A stretch of 64,000 nt of DNA from Gordius sp. MW1 (GCA_964036665.1 OZ038528.1:14700501-14764500); one strand, 5' to 3'; positions 10,954 through 23,069 are shown, numbered from the stretch's first letter. The notes: a model not told the origin generated them from the letters alone. Program-made: numbers and translations.

Positions 10954-13714
10954 TCAACGTTTTTTATGTCGTTTTTTTGGTATAACATCATCACTATTAA
11001 TGAAATTTTTGTGTTTTGGGGATTTTATTTTAGGTGATGACTTGAGGGATATCACAATCCGTTTCTTCTCAGGAACATAGGTGTTAGTTCGTCGGTTTGG
11101 GTTAAAATTTATATCTAATTCTTGATTTTTTGATTTCTCTGTTTTAGTATTAATTTGCCCAATAACACTTAGTACATCTTATAATATATAAAATAAAATT
11201 AATATAATTGTAAAGTATGATTACTTGTAGGGTTAGTGTTAGCATTATTGTTAAGGTAGATACCATTTTTATTAATTTCTTTCTCTTTTACAACTTTAGA
11301 ATCATCAGAAGCACCTATATGATTTTGGTCTTTAGTTACAGCCTTTTTTATTATTAAAGTATCTTTCCTGGATTTTGTTTTATCATCCTTGGTCCTATTA
11401 ATCGACTCTTTTTGTTCACCATCACCAGGTTTACCGGGTTTTGTGGTAGATTTATTTTTCTGTTCCTGGATTGAATACAAAAGTGATTGACGTTGTCTAG
11501 CTAAAACCAAATTATCTAATTCAGGTTCCTGTGCAGGTTTATGCCTTGAGGTTTTGTGTTTGCTTTGATGATTGTTGTATTCTTCGTATTTTTTGTCATC
11601 GTTAAATTTGTATTTTGGAGAAATGGAGGGACTTGAATGCTTATTTTTCTGATGCCTTCTACTCCTTTTACGCTCGTAATCCATTCCAGTATCTCTCTTC
11701 CTTTGAATACTTTTGGCGTAACGGTCATCATACTTATAAGATGTGGCATTAGTAATTGAAGGAGAATTTTGAATAGGAGATGTATCTTTAGTATCTACTG
11801 CTGAGGATGACTGACTCAGAGGTGCATCGGTAGCCTCTTTAATGAGTTTTGTGGGGGAACTAGGAGCTACTATAAAATATATGATTATAAAATAAAAGGA
11901 ATGTAAGGGGTTACCTGAATCACTAGGGGAATCTTTAAAATTTGATTTATTAACTTCATACAACTTACGTGCCACGGTAAGGGTTTTGTCAATAATTTTA
12001 AGTGATAACTAAAATACACTAAATGAAAAAAATATATTTAGCATACTTTTGGTCTGGTATATAATTTAAAAAGGGATAAACAAATTTCACGGATTTCCTC
12101 AAGTGTTACATTAAATATAGAATACCAAGGTGGATTATTGGGTAAAGGTAACTTAGAAAAGTTTAAATTTATATCATTTTTAGATTACTTGTAAGTGACG
12201 GGCAGCCATAAATATTGAAGAACAAGCAATGCTAGGAGGTTGATAGCACATGAAAACATTAGTTTTATAGCTATCATTCAGGTAATTCCTAATGTAAAAG
12301 ATATCAATTAGATATTAAGAAAACTAAATTTTTATTGCGTTGGGCCAAGAATAAGTGTCCCCCATTATATAATGTATACAATTAAAATTTATAGCAAATC
12401 CAAAAATGAAATATTTTCTTCATGCATCTAACAATGACAAAGGCTTGAATTGTTGGTGCTGTATCCTAGATGTTTATGGATTAATTAAAATAAAAATCAC
12501 AATAAGTTGATATAAATAGATTGTAATAGTGATTTAACAAAGTATTAAGGTGCATATTAAAAAATATAAATATTTTAACTCTTAAAATGGCAATAGTCAG
12601 TTGGCATATAAGTTATAGACATTTTTTGAGAACCGAATAATTAAATATATAATTTAATAAGTTATAATCAAGTAAAAACTAGTCAAAATTAAAAAAAATT
12701 TAACCCCATTGAGAAACATTACAAAAATTGATTAATGTAAATCGGGTGTTAAGAGTACACACTATACAATGGGAGAACACATTATAATGATTGAAGATAC
12801 TTAATCCTTGCAGTCCACTTTTGAAATGGACTGAAAGCTTACAACAATCATTGGTATTCATGGCTCAATCACAATCAAAGCAATTCAGGGTAAGGCTTTG
12901 AGAATAGAGTTAACCCATCTAGCAGGGTAATTTTAAAAAGTGTTAATAATAAGAAATACATAATTATAAATAAAATTCAAAAACATATATTGTAAATAAT
13001 TTTAATTACCATGCAATCTGCACTAGTCTTTGATTTCTCTCGCATTCTAAAGTCTGAAGGTAAATGATCAAAAGCTTTAAAAAGTTTTTAACTTTGTTAA
13101 AAAATATAGTACCTTGTGAGGATGTTGGGCATGAACAGCAAATCCTAACTCCTTTAATATTCGTCTTTCAGATTTTATAACCTGACTTTTGACATTTATA
13201 TAATACTGGTCCAATATTAATGGCTGTATTTTTCTGTTTCAAAAAAGGTAAATATAGACAAGCAAAAAACAAAAAATGTACTCTCTATTTTCTAATTGTC
13301 TTATATGATGAAATGCATTAATAACATCTCTAGGACGTCGTGGACTTTCATCAATTTTAGAAGCCAAAAAAGTGGCAGCCATAGCTACAACCTGCCATAA
13401 ACATATATAAGTGATGAATATAATTACCTCAAAGTTATATTTAACAAACGACTTAATGAAGAAAAAACGCTGATATAATAGTTGCGCGGTAGCTATTGAA
13501 ACCTATAATTTAATAGAATGTATGATCTATGTAAGAATTTTACCTGGGGAAGTTTCAACAAAACACCTGCGAATTGAATCAAATCACAACCTCTCACTCT
13601 TAATTCGAAATCAAAGTCAGAAGGAAGATGATCTTCAAGGGATGGTGGCTTTTGAACTTGATTATTAGGCAGAAGAATATTTGTTAGACTTAGAAATGGC
13701 TTAACAACCGACAT
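10954..13714 (-). CDS. CCNL: Cyclin L, complete, ten exons, 569 aa
   Basis: Cyclin partner of CDK11-type kinases in the nucleus, with a known role in pre-mRNA splicing. Exons with GT/AG ends and consistent phases: 13544-13714 (ATG 13712-13714), 13428-13502, 13282-13391, 13113-13233, 13010-13074, 12189-12288, 12047-12151, 11915-12008, 11225-11869 and 10954-11177 (TGA 10954-10956). Residues of about 30-250 form the tandem cyclin boxes; diagnostic strings are [69 protein letters not shown] and [13 protein letters not shown]. From about residue 280 the protein is hydrophilic and Lys/Arg/Ser-rich, in the place of the family's RS region, but with few true RS dipeptides; it ends in a basic KKRHKKR tail. 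Length compares with 526 aa in human cyclin L1. Eight of nine introns are 36-48 nt; intron 5 (12289-13009) is 721 nt. The assignment is firm; the exact start could only shift if a non-coding 5' exon exists. Confidence 0.95.
12289..13009 (-). other. Unusually long cyclin L intron 5 containing a stable hairpin
   Basis: All other introns of this gene are 36-48 nt. This one is 721 nt and contains CAGTCCA and TGGACTG, a 7-bp stem around a 9-nt loop at about 12813-12835, in a patch less AT-rich than its surroundings (12810-12930). I cannot match it to a known snRNA or to complete snoRNA boxes. A nested non-coding RNA or an old insertion are both possible. Confidence 0.3.
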
Positions 13715-14601
13715 GTACGCGAAAATGTGATCACGTGAGTAACGAGTTTATATCGCCTATGTAATTACAAATTCATAAAATATATTTATTTAAATATTTA
13801 TGGCAAACGACAAATACACGTGTATATAAAGGCGATTAAGAGGAGAGGACAGGAAGTTTGATAATGATTAAAACAGGGTCTAATATTTAAACCTAAAAAT
13901 TAATAATAGTCTAAATATAAAAATAAATTTGAGAAAGGGGCAGCTGCCCTTTATGCCTTCCCCGGCACGCTTATAAAGATAAAGTATAAAACTGTATTCA
14001 TTGAAATCATGACTCTCCTTGCCTCCCCTAAATTAGGCCCCTGATAGATAGTCAATTGTATGAATCTAATTATTGTTAATCTTTAAATATTTATTTAAAA
14101 ATAAAATTTCTTTGTTTTCATTTAGCATAGGCAAAATTCTACTTCACTCAGTTTCACTTTTTTGTCATACCTTTGATAGGCCTACAGAAGATGTGTAGAA
14201 ATGTATACAGTAAGAAGTAAGCAAAACGAAATTTGTTAAAACCATAAAGCGGCTTGATATATAAATGGCCTATATTTAACCAAATTATGTAAACTTATAA
14301 GAGCTAATAAATTTTAGTTAAGATGTTATAATTACAGCTATTAATTTGTCAAATGATAAGATAAATTTACTTATTTGGCGGAATTACTTTGTTTGATTAA
14401 CAGTTATATCAATGTGGTAATCTAAAGCAATTTTTTAAATCGTTTATATATAACAGGATTTTCTCTTTAAATTAAATTTGATAATCATGTGAAGAACTGT
14501 CATTAATGTAAAGTAAATATAGATTAATAAAACAGATCAAGTTTTTAACACATCAATTTTTTACTAGGCTTTCAAGCTTTAACGTTTTTATGAAATGTAA
14601 C
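13715..14601. other. Region upstream of cyclin L
   Basis: Presumed promoter side of cyclin L; no core element can be fixed from the sequence. A short relic of the G/C-tract MITE (GGGGCAGCTGCCC) lies near 13937. Otherwise nothing is recognised. Confidence 0.35.
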
Positions 14602-14738
14602 CAGTGGCGTAGCCAGAGGGGGGAGGGGGGGGGAACGGGAAATTCCCCCCCCCCCTTTTTATGTTGAAATAATAATTTTATAAAAAAAATTTAAAAATTT
14701 TCCCCCCCCCCCGGGAGAAAATCCTGGCTACGCGCCTG
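14602..14738. mobile_element. hAT-type MITE with perfect 8-bp target duplication
   Basis: Termini CAGTGGCGTAGCCAG and CTGGCTACGCGCCTG; G tracts on the left and C tracts on the right. AATGTAAC lies on both sides (14594-14601 and 14739-14746). Non-coding, 137 bp. Confidence 0.85.
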
Positions 14739-15613
14739 AATGTAACATTAAAATATCTCAAGTTGCATATAACTTACTAAGCAAATTTGGATGACTGTTT
14801 GTCATTTTGCTGGTCGCCAGGCCTTTAACATTAATTTTTTAGTTCAATGTTTACATAATCATATATGTGTTATATCATGCTTTAACTAGTGAATTCCAGT
14901 AAGCTATCTTGCTCTTTTTCGTATTCCCGCACTTTTAAGTTCTCAATTACGTTGTCTACTTAGCCGTTGTCTTATGGCTCTACATGACCACACATTATAA
15001 GTCTGTTGGCTACAATCTTTGTCTCCATATATCTAGTATCGATGTATGTCTGTATTTAATAGAATCATGGTAGAGGCAGCACAATCGTCACAAAAAGCAG
15101 CACAAAATTCGTTTCGTATTTTATCGATTACTTGTTTTTCCTATCGTTTAAGCTTGTTTTAACCAGGGGTTTGAACCCGACCAAAACAAAATCGGGTTCG
15201 TGTTCGGGTTTGGCCATAGACTAATAATAGCATAGACTGCCGAACAGCTGATAATTCAGAAGTAACTATATAAACCGCCATGCTTGTGGAAATTTTAACT
15301 GCTTATAGAACTTAACGTAATGGATGTATGTATATGCCCCGATGACATTCAAGAGCTTAGCTAAATCGGCAAGCTAAGATTGAGTCCCATCTGACACCTA
15401 GGCGGTGCATCTCGGGCCACGATAACCAGAGGTTACGTGTTCATTTGTTAGGAGGTTAGTGGTTAGTGTGTTAGTATATGTATATATAAAAATGGATTAG
15501 TATGTTATTAGTAAACAAAAGAAAATTTCAAAAAAAAAAAATATATATAATGAATACGATATTCCCTTGGACAGAGTGTCGGGCTGTGGCGCTAGGTACG
15601 AAGGAAGTAGCAT
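14739..15613. other. Unassigned DNA with repeat fragments
   Basis: At 15171-15225 there is a fragment of a GAACCCG / CGGGTTCGTGTTCGGG repeat, and at 15231 a CATAGACTGCCGAACAGC terminus; both also occur together near 22490-22610. The part nearest 15613 may be 3' UTR of the LINE on the minus strand. No gene is seen. Confidence 0.4.
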
Positions 15614-18504
15614 TTATCTCGTCACGGGAGGGTACGACTTGGGAAAGTGGAACGAGGAGAAGGTTTTCCACTCCGTCTTGTCTTGCATTATAGGGAGTAT
15701 TGAATTCCAATCGTGGTTGAGGGGATCGGAGTTACTGAAAGGTTTGGTATATCTAGCTTCCTCTGCATTTGAGGTTACGTAATTGCGGGGGTCTCCAAAA
15801 AATAGATCTCAGACATATGTTAATACCACCCCGTCTAGATTGATGTGCCAGAAAGTTCCATTTCCGAGAAATATTTATGTTTTTAATGAGAGGGATTTTA
15901 CAAAGGGTCCAGAGGTTGACGTTGCTGATTACCTCCGGGTAGAAAATATTACTGACTATCTTTGGCATTTTGTTGAGTTTTGTTTGGGCCGTTCTGAGAG
16001 TTGGGCCTTTGAGTGACCATGTTTCACATCCATAGAGTAGAATGGGTAAGATAGTGGTGGTGAACATGCGGAGGCGGGTTGGTAAGGCTAGTTCATGCGA
16101 CTTCCATATAGAGTAACACGAGTAGAATTTTTTCAGGGCTTTATCTATTTTATTAGAGATGTCTAGAAGGGAGTATGTGTCGGGGGAGAGAGTGACTCCA
16201 AGATATTTAACTGAGTTTGAGAAGGGGACTTGAGTATTATCAATGAGAACGGATTTTAATTGCAAAGGTACATTGACTGAAAGGATATTGGATTTGTTAG
16301 GGTTGATCATCAGACCCGCTTTCTGGGTCTCCGTGGTGAATCTGTCTATGAAGTTCTGAGTTCTGGAGATCGAGTCGGAGACTATGCAAAGATCGTCTGC
16401 GAATAATAGAGAGGATATTTTTTGGTCACCCAAGTTGATACCGTCAAATGGAAGTGTCGATCTCTTTATTATGAGGTCCATGGCAGTGATGAATAGAAGA
16501 GGTGAGAGTGGGCACCCCTGCCTAACTCCAGAATTGACTAAGATAGGGTCGGAGCGGTGGTGCAGATGTTTGACGACCACCTTCATGTCTTTCTAGAGGT
16601 AGAAGATAAGTTTAATGATTTTTTTGGGGATACCAATGAGGCATAAGGATTCCCATATGTAGAGGTGAGAGAGTGAGTCAAAGGCTTTATGGATGTCAAC
16701 AAAAATCAGGATTAGGGGTGTTTTTGCTTTAGAAGAAATATCGATAAGGTTCTTGAGGGTCAGAATGTGTTCCGTAGTTGTTTTCGCCCTACGGAAACCC
16801 GCCTGATTGGTCTTTAGGTTATTGTCGAGGTAGGGGTAGATCCGTCTGTATATGATTTTTATGAAGATTTTAGATAGGTTATTTATTATAGTAATCCCTC
16901 TATAATTGTCAGGGATAGAGGGATCTCCTTTTTTGTAGATTTTGGTAAGCAGGCCTGTGGACCATGAATGGGGGATGGACTCCTGAGTCCAGATTTTGGA
17001 GAAGAGAAGGTGTAAGAGCTTGGATGAAAGATTAATATCAGCCTTAAGGGCCTCGGCTGTAATTTCCTCTCCGTATGGGGCTTTATGCAGTTTGAGAGCT
17101 ATTACTGCGGACCTTATTTCGCCTAGGGTCGGTTCATCATCCTTAATATCAGAGGTGGGAGGACATTTGAAGTTATTGATAAAATCTAAGAATATATCAG
17201 ATATGGGAAATGGAATTGGTATGGTCAGGATTGAGCGAAAATGTTCTTCCCATACCTTAGTTTGATTCAAGGAGTCGTTGGGATTGCAATTATCGTTATG
17301 TAACGAGTGGTAGTTATGTTTATTGGAGAATTTCGTGGTTAGAGTTTTTAGTATTTTATATAAGGAATGGGTGTTGTTAGAACGCGCAGCTTGTTCGGCG
17401 TCATTTAATTTGTTAGAGATGAAATTTTTCTTGTCTTTCTTGATGATGGCTTTTATCTTTATCGTAAGTGTCTTAATCCAACGTTTTTTACACTTAAGAG
17501 TTTTGTCTTTAAAGACATTGTAACGGGATTCTAGCAGAGTGATTGTTTCTTCGGAGAACCAGGATTTGGTATTGATGTGTAAATGTTTGTCGTGCCTGGG
17601 GGTGAAAAACTTTGTTAATAAGGTGTTATGCTCGTTGATCGGAAGCATGTCTAAGTTGCCAAGTAACTTAAGATCTGTTTGGAGTCTAGTGGCTAGCTGA
17701 GCAGTGTCCTTTATTAAACGGGAGGAAGGTGGGTAGTTTTGAATATTTTTAAATGAGTGGAGGGCAGCTGGGGTAATAAAAATTTCCGCCGCAATGACGA
17801 AGTGGTCAGTCTTTATGATCGGTTGGATGGTGCGAAAGTTTTTGATAATTCTGCGGTGTTTTAATTGGCATAAGATATGGTCTATTTGGGTACCGCGATG
17901 TTTTTCGTTTTTTGGTAGGTAATTAGACTGTCAAGGGGGAGATCGGTGAAGGTTGAAGAAACCATAAATTTGTGTTTGGCGCACCATTTTTTAAGAATTT
18001 TGCCATTTCTATTGGTCGGTCCAATAGAGTTGGGTCCTATGCAGGAGGAGTTGTCATTGGCGTTACGTGTTAGGGATGAATTGAAGTCTCCTAAAATTAT
18101 TTTTATACTTTTAAAGTTTAGATTCATTTCGTGTTGAATGTTAAGGAAGAAAGCTTCCGCAGAGTTAAAGTTTTTTGAGGAAGGGGGAGCATAGACATTG
18201 AAAATGGAGAGGATTCGATTTTTAATAATTACGTGGGCTATGATCAAGCGGTTGTTGACAAAGTTAATACTTTTTACTTTGAGCGTTTTTTTAATGAAAA
18301 TACCGACGCTTGTTGCGGGTTCACTTCCTCGTTCGGAAGCATAAAAATGGTATTCATTGACGGAGACTTTTTTACACCGTGAAATCTAGTCTGTTGAACG
18401 CAAAGAATTTGGAAGTTTTGTAGAGCAGCAAAAGTTGTAAGCGTCTGTAAAATCCCAGGGTCGTTCAGCGATTGGACATTCAGGGAAGCAATGTTAAGCC
18501 GCAT
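15614..18504 (-). pseudogene. Non-LTR retrotransposon ORF (AP endonuclease + reverse transcriptase), broken
   Basis: Endonuclease part: starts MRLNIASLNVQSLND at 18504, later IILGDFNSSL (catalytic Asp and Asn), GTQIDHIL, and TDHFVI (catalytic His). The usual catalytic Glu of the QET motif reads QQT. Reverse transcriptase part: motif A FVDIHKAFDSL, motif B SGVRQGCPLSPLLF, motif C LLFADDLCIVSD and VKYLGVTLSP. Damage: frameshifts at about 18370 and 17890 (both at A runs), an in-frame TAG at 16593-16595, and a frameshift near 15778, after which the C terminus runs on to a stop at 15614-15616. About 960 codons in all, a usual length for an ORF2. It is inactive as read, although two of the breaks lie in homopolymers and could be sequencing errors. 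The clade is not assigned. Confidence 0.85.
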
Positions 18505-18506
18505 AA

Positions 18507-19796
18507 TTGAGAAAATATAGTAAGACTTGTCATAAAATAAAATATACGCACTTTAATTTAAAGTTTACAACCTTAAGATCTTGATCCTATATTAATGCTG
18601 CTTTATTTGTTATTTTTACGTTTTAATATGTGCCAATAGATATAAATTCTGTAAATAATAATATTATCTTTATAATTCACTCGCACATTGTGGCTATGTT
18701 TCACATGCAATAAACTCTATGGGCTATAATTGATGATGGTAATATCAATGGACTAAAACGTTTGTCTTAAATATGCTGAGATCAACTTTGAAGCTAGCCA
18801 GGGTTAATAAGGGATCTCAATGTCAAATATGGGTGAACATTTTCTAAATCTTTCAATATTTGACAGACAAATTTGATATAAATGTTATAATTTGATAGAT
18901 CTATAAATTTAACAAAGTCTTTAATCTAACAATCAATTAGTATATTTATTACATAGAAGTTCCATCTCTAAAACACTCACATCACAAGAGTACTGGTTTA
19001 ATCTCAAAAAAGTGTCAATAAACAGCTCCATTAAATTTAAAGTTAAATGCACAATTATGTTGTAATAGGGCTGGATGGCACTTGTATCCACATATACACA
19101 TAAGATGTAGACTTTGAATCATCTTGACCCCAGTAATCGTTATGAATAACGACTGTTAGTTGGGTGGTCCTGTATATATATAAATATATATGCTATTTTA
19201 AATATTAAACAAAAAGCGGTCCTTTCGTACTATACTTAAAATTAATTTATTGTTTTTTAATTTGCACTTTCCATAGAAAATGATATCTTTAAGAATTAGC
19301 TCATATCTTTATGTTGCCAGTGAGATGTCGTGTCGCGCTAAACTTTAAAAAGTTTGTGTATTAAGGGCTTTCAAAAATATAAAGGTTTGCCATATGGATT
19401 TTTCAACACTTATAGCATTTTTAATAAAACAGGAAAATATTTTATCTCGTACAATTTTTTTTAAAGTCGTGACTAGTCGAGAATTTTCGTCGAGACGAGA
19501 CCGAGATTTTGACTGAGACGTGATTAATATTTTCATAATCGCTCCCGAGACGTGACAAGATTTTGCTTTCGGGATTTAGACGAGACGAGATCAAGACACT
19601 AATTGCACCCGGAACTGGATTTTGTGATCAAAACACTAAAGATGGGATTTAATAATAACTATTGAAGGATAAAGCTTATAAGTCAAACTTTCAAAGTTTA
19701 TAAAGAAATGAATAAAAACGACTGCTGGGTTTCGTAAAAATTGGAGATAATCAAATTGGATTGATATCGAAGAGGCAACAGATGCCTTGAACAGTG
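18507..19796. other. Unassigned AT-rich DNA with a GAGACGAGACC repeat relic
   Basis: At 19470-19600 the words CGAGACGAGACCGAG, GAGACGTGA and GACGAGACGAGATC recur, as in subterminal repeats of some DNA transposons, but no inverted partner is found. The rest shows nothing. Confidence 0.35.
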
Positions 19797-20341
19797 TATC
19801 GTATTCGTGCGAAAAGGAATACGATTTAAATAAGAAGGTCCAGAAGGGAAGAGTTATTAGGAATTAATTGGGGGAACTTAAAGGAAAATTGGGCCGTAAA
19901 ACGATAAATTATTGGGGGATGGCCGGGCCGCGAACAAGCTCACGCGCGTACGCAGAAATATTTCTCAACTGTCTTTATTACATGGCATTAATATAATCAC
20001 AACCAAGAAAATATATAATAATTAAAAGATCGCAATGTCAAAATCGCATACGATAAGATGCGTATATCGAAAATCACTCACGCGTAAGAAAAATAACAAA
20101 TACGTATCAGCGCGTCGGGGGGGGGGGGTATACGCGTACTAGAAATTAAATGTAAAAGAATAATGGTCTACGCTATGAGTGTACAACGTGTAAGATCAAA
20201 AGATTGTACCGCGTGTTGAACTCTTAACTTTAATTTTTGAATAAGATGAGATGAGGGGGGGGGGGGGGTGTGTGGGAAGACATCTTCATCATCGTATCTC
20301 TGGATACGCTAATTTCATTCTTCGTGTATGGGTACACGACA
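19797..20341 (-). repeat. LTR (3' copy by element orientation)
   Basis: 545 bp, matching 21305-21853 almost exactly. In the element's sense it starts TGTCGTGTACCC and ends ACGATA, so the end is TA rather than the usual CA. Confidence 0.85.
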
Positions 20342-21304
20342 TCTTTTCCTTTTAAAAGTCGAAGACTTAATGTATTTTCGATAGAGTTCTAAGAGCTCAG
20401 TGCAACTATCAAGGCGGCGTTATTAACATTATAAATTTCAAACATCTGGCATCGAATACCAACTCTGGCCTTTGCTCACACGACGACTGATATATGTAAA
20501 AATCAGAGATAAAAAGGCAACGTCATGACTAACGGATTTTTCTTCCAGCTCTGTGACTCACCTAGCAACAGCCTTGACAAAACTTATAATTAATATAGAT
20601 TGTAAACTGCTATCTTGAAAATTATCCTTTCTTGCCCACGAGCAGACTGTCAAATACTAGTCAAAGAAACTGCGGGGGGGGGGGGGAATTTTAATATTGG
20701 TTAACAATATAATTTTCATATAATAAATATATGTAAATAAATCAAGTGTATAATTCTGTCTTACAATAATATTTTAGCGGATTAAGAATTTAGGCCTTGA
20801 GAATTAGTTAGGGATGATTCTGCATAATTGATATTTTGAATAAAATCAGTTTCGGGATCTTCATTCGTTCGAAGAATTCCGCCATATGTTCTCAGACATA
20901 TTGGAATTTCCACTGAATTATGTTTGCGGTTTAAATTTGGTAGCCAATTGTTCGAAGGAATTGTTTTCTTCCTCCGTCTCCCAATATTTCCGAATCATGG
21001 ATTGGTTCGATTGTTTTAGTAGAATAATCTTATCCGATATCCCTGCGCTGTGACGGTTGTTCATGGCAAACGGGATTGGAATAATTTTATTCAATATCCC
21101 TGCACTGTGACGATTTTTCATGGCAAACGGGATGTTCCTGGAATAATTTTATCCGCATAATTTTATCCATTCCATTCAGAAGAAGGGGCGGGGCGGCAAT
21201 TTGAATTCCAAATTAATTTTTCTGTATAAATTATTTCCTTTTTCGTTTTGTAGAATAATTCCTGGTTTCCTCCATCGGGCGTGAGTAGAATATCTGACAC
21301 CAAA

Positions 21305-21853
21305 TATCGTATTCGTGCGAAAAGGAATACGATTTAAATAAGAAGGTCCAGAAGGGAAGAGTTATTAGGAATTAATTGGGGGAACTTAAAGGAAAATTGG
21401 GCCGTAAAACGATAAATTATTGGGGGATGGCCGGGCCGCGAACAAGCTCACGCGCGTACGCAGAAATATTTCTCAACTGTCTTTATTACATGGCATTAAT
21501 ATAATCACAACCAAGAAAATATATAATAATTAAAAGATCGCAATGTCAAAATCGCATACGATAAGATGCGTATATCGAAAATCACTCACGCGTAAGAAAA
21601 ATAACAAATACGTATCAGCGCGTCGGGGGGGGGGGGTATACGCGTACTAGAAATTAAATGTAAAAGAATAATGGTCTACGCTATGAGTGTACAACGTGTA
21701 AGATCAAAAGATTGTACCGCGTGTTGAACTCTTAACTTTAATTTTTGAATAAGATGAGATGAGGGGGGGGGGGGGGGGGGTGTGTGGGAAGACATCTTCA
21801 TCATCGTATCTCTGGATACGCTAATTTCATTCTTCGTGTATGGGTACACGACA
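21305..21853 (-). repeat. LTR (5' copy by element orientation)
   Basis: 549 bp direct repeat of 19797-20341; differs by the length of G runs. It is followed on the minus strand by the TGGTGTCAG primer-binding-like sequence at 21288-21302. Confidence 0.85.
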
Positions 21854-22786
21854 CAGTGTTAGAAGATTAAAGGAAAAGATTACTAAAAAGGAGAAGGGTA
21901 GCTCAATGTCCTGACGAAATGAGTTAGTAAATGTCCTGGAAAAAACAAGGTGCCAAAGATGTGAGGACCCTAGGTGATATAAACAGGAAAATAAAATGGA
22001 ATTGAATATCTCAGTTTTCTCTATCATGAGAATGTAACGAAACGAAGAAAACCATATAATTTTAATTTCAATATTTTTATGTTTTCGGCATTTTTCATTG
22101 ATTAATCAATACAAATTATCTCAAGAATTATTTGTAAGTATTATATATATAATTGATATATATTAGACTATAATTTATATAATAATTGTAAAATACTTTA
22201 AATATATGTACTTTAACATTTAATATAAAGAAATATCAGATGTTTTATTATAATTTAAATTTTTTTCTCGCTTGTTTGTAAAATTTACTGAGTTCTAATT
22301 ATTATACAATGTTTAAATAAGAATAGGACATATATTTTATTATTCTCTTTTAGAGTCTAAAAATGGTGAGGGAAAATAACCCCATTAAGAAATTGGCATG
22401 TGAATTTAATTAGGTGCTATTTAAAAATTAAGTTAACTATTCAATAATTTTTTGAAGGTAAAAATGTTTTATTAGTATAATAAATTTCTTGAACCCGAAC
22501 CTGTACCCGAACCGGGTTTCAAAATTTATGCCAAACCCGAACACGAACCCGATTTCCAACTTTATGCCAAACCCATAGACTAATAATACCATAGACTGCC
22601 GAACAGCTGTTTTTTTACATTAACATCAGAAAATAACCTAAGAAGTCGCCCAAGTGGAAATTCTTGAAATTAAGAAATTGATATATCCTAAAATATATGC
22701 TAAATTTCATCAAAAACGAAATTTTTAATCTTTTTTTTTAAATAAATTAATAACATAAAAATTTTTTAAATTTTTTTTGTAGGAAT
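21854..22786. other. Unassigned DNA ending in transposon-terminus repeats
   Basis: No gene. At 22486-22560 there are ACCCGAACC repeats matching 15171-15225, then CATAGACTGCCGAACAGCTG at 22590-22609, a transposon-like terminus. Confidence 0.4.
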
Positions 22787-23069
22787 ATGAGGTCTTGCTC
22801 AGTAAAGAACTGCATATCTTACCTTAACAAAAAAAATAGCAAAAGGCTTTCATTTCACAAGTAATTATAAATGAATTTATGTATATTTTTAGATTTCCAA
22901 AAGATCCAGAGTTATTGTCTAAATGGATTAAATTGATGGGCCCTAAATTTAAATTTATAAAACATTCAAGTATCTGCAGTAACCACTTTCGACCCCAGGA
23001 TTTTAATAAAAATAGAAGTTTAAATTTTACCTTAAAGAAAATACTGTGCCACTTCTGTATTTATTTCAG
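22787..23069 (+). pseudogene. THAP zinc-finger domain fragment with a 32-nt intron, frameshifted
   Basis: Exon 1 (22787-22860) reads MRSCSVKNC and ends LSFHK across the splice; the intron is 22861-22892 (GTAATT to TTTTTAG); exon 2 gives FPKDPELLSKWIKLMGP, then ICSNHFRPQDF. This has the THAP pattern C-x4-C, FPKD, an invariant Trp and C-x2-H. The conserved closing motif appears as TVPLLYLF only after a one-base frame change near 23038. A likely acceptor (TTTTTTTTGTAG) sits 4 nt before the ATG, so an earlier exon may exist. THAP domains bind DNA in host proteins and in P-type transposases. The transposon terminus 180 bp upstream favours a transposon origin, but no transposase core is visible. 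Confidence 0.65.

Larger units (their letters stand above)
19797..21853 (-). mobile_element. Short non-coding LTR retrotransposon (TRIM-like), family A
   Basis: Two direct repeats (19797-20341 and 21305-21853) flank 963 bp, and CAGTG is duplicated at both outer edges (19792-19796 and 21854-21858), the 5-bp size typical of LTR elements. A primer-binding-like TGGTGTCAGATATTC on the minus strand sits 2 nt inside the right repeat, so the element is read on the minus strand. No gag-pol domains are present; the longest interior frame (20918-21121, minus) only reflects a short tandem repeat. The repeats differ mainly in G-run length, so insertion is recent. The family is shared with the element at 52864-54589. 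Confidence 0.85.

Noticed and set aside
11516..11749. 77-codon minus-strand frame
   Set aside because: Overlaps cyclin L exon 9 in a different frame; the exon 9 frame continues the protein.
12810..12930. snRNA or snoRNA gene in cyclin L intron 5
   Set aside because: Hairpin present, but I could not find convincing box motifs or an Sm site; kept only as an unexplained patch.
16384..17523. Plus-strand frames of 60-90 codons opposite the LINE
   Set aside because: Antisense shadows of the reverse transcriptase ORF.
20918..21121. Gag-like ORF in the 19797 LTR element
   Set aside because: 67 codons made of a short tandem repeat (the NRHSAGI word twice) with no gag motifs.
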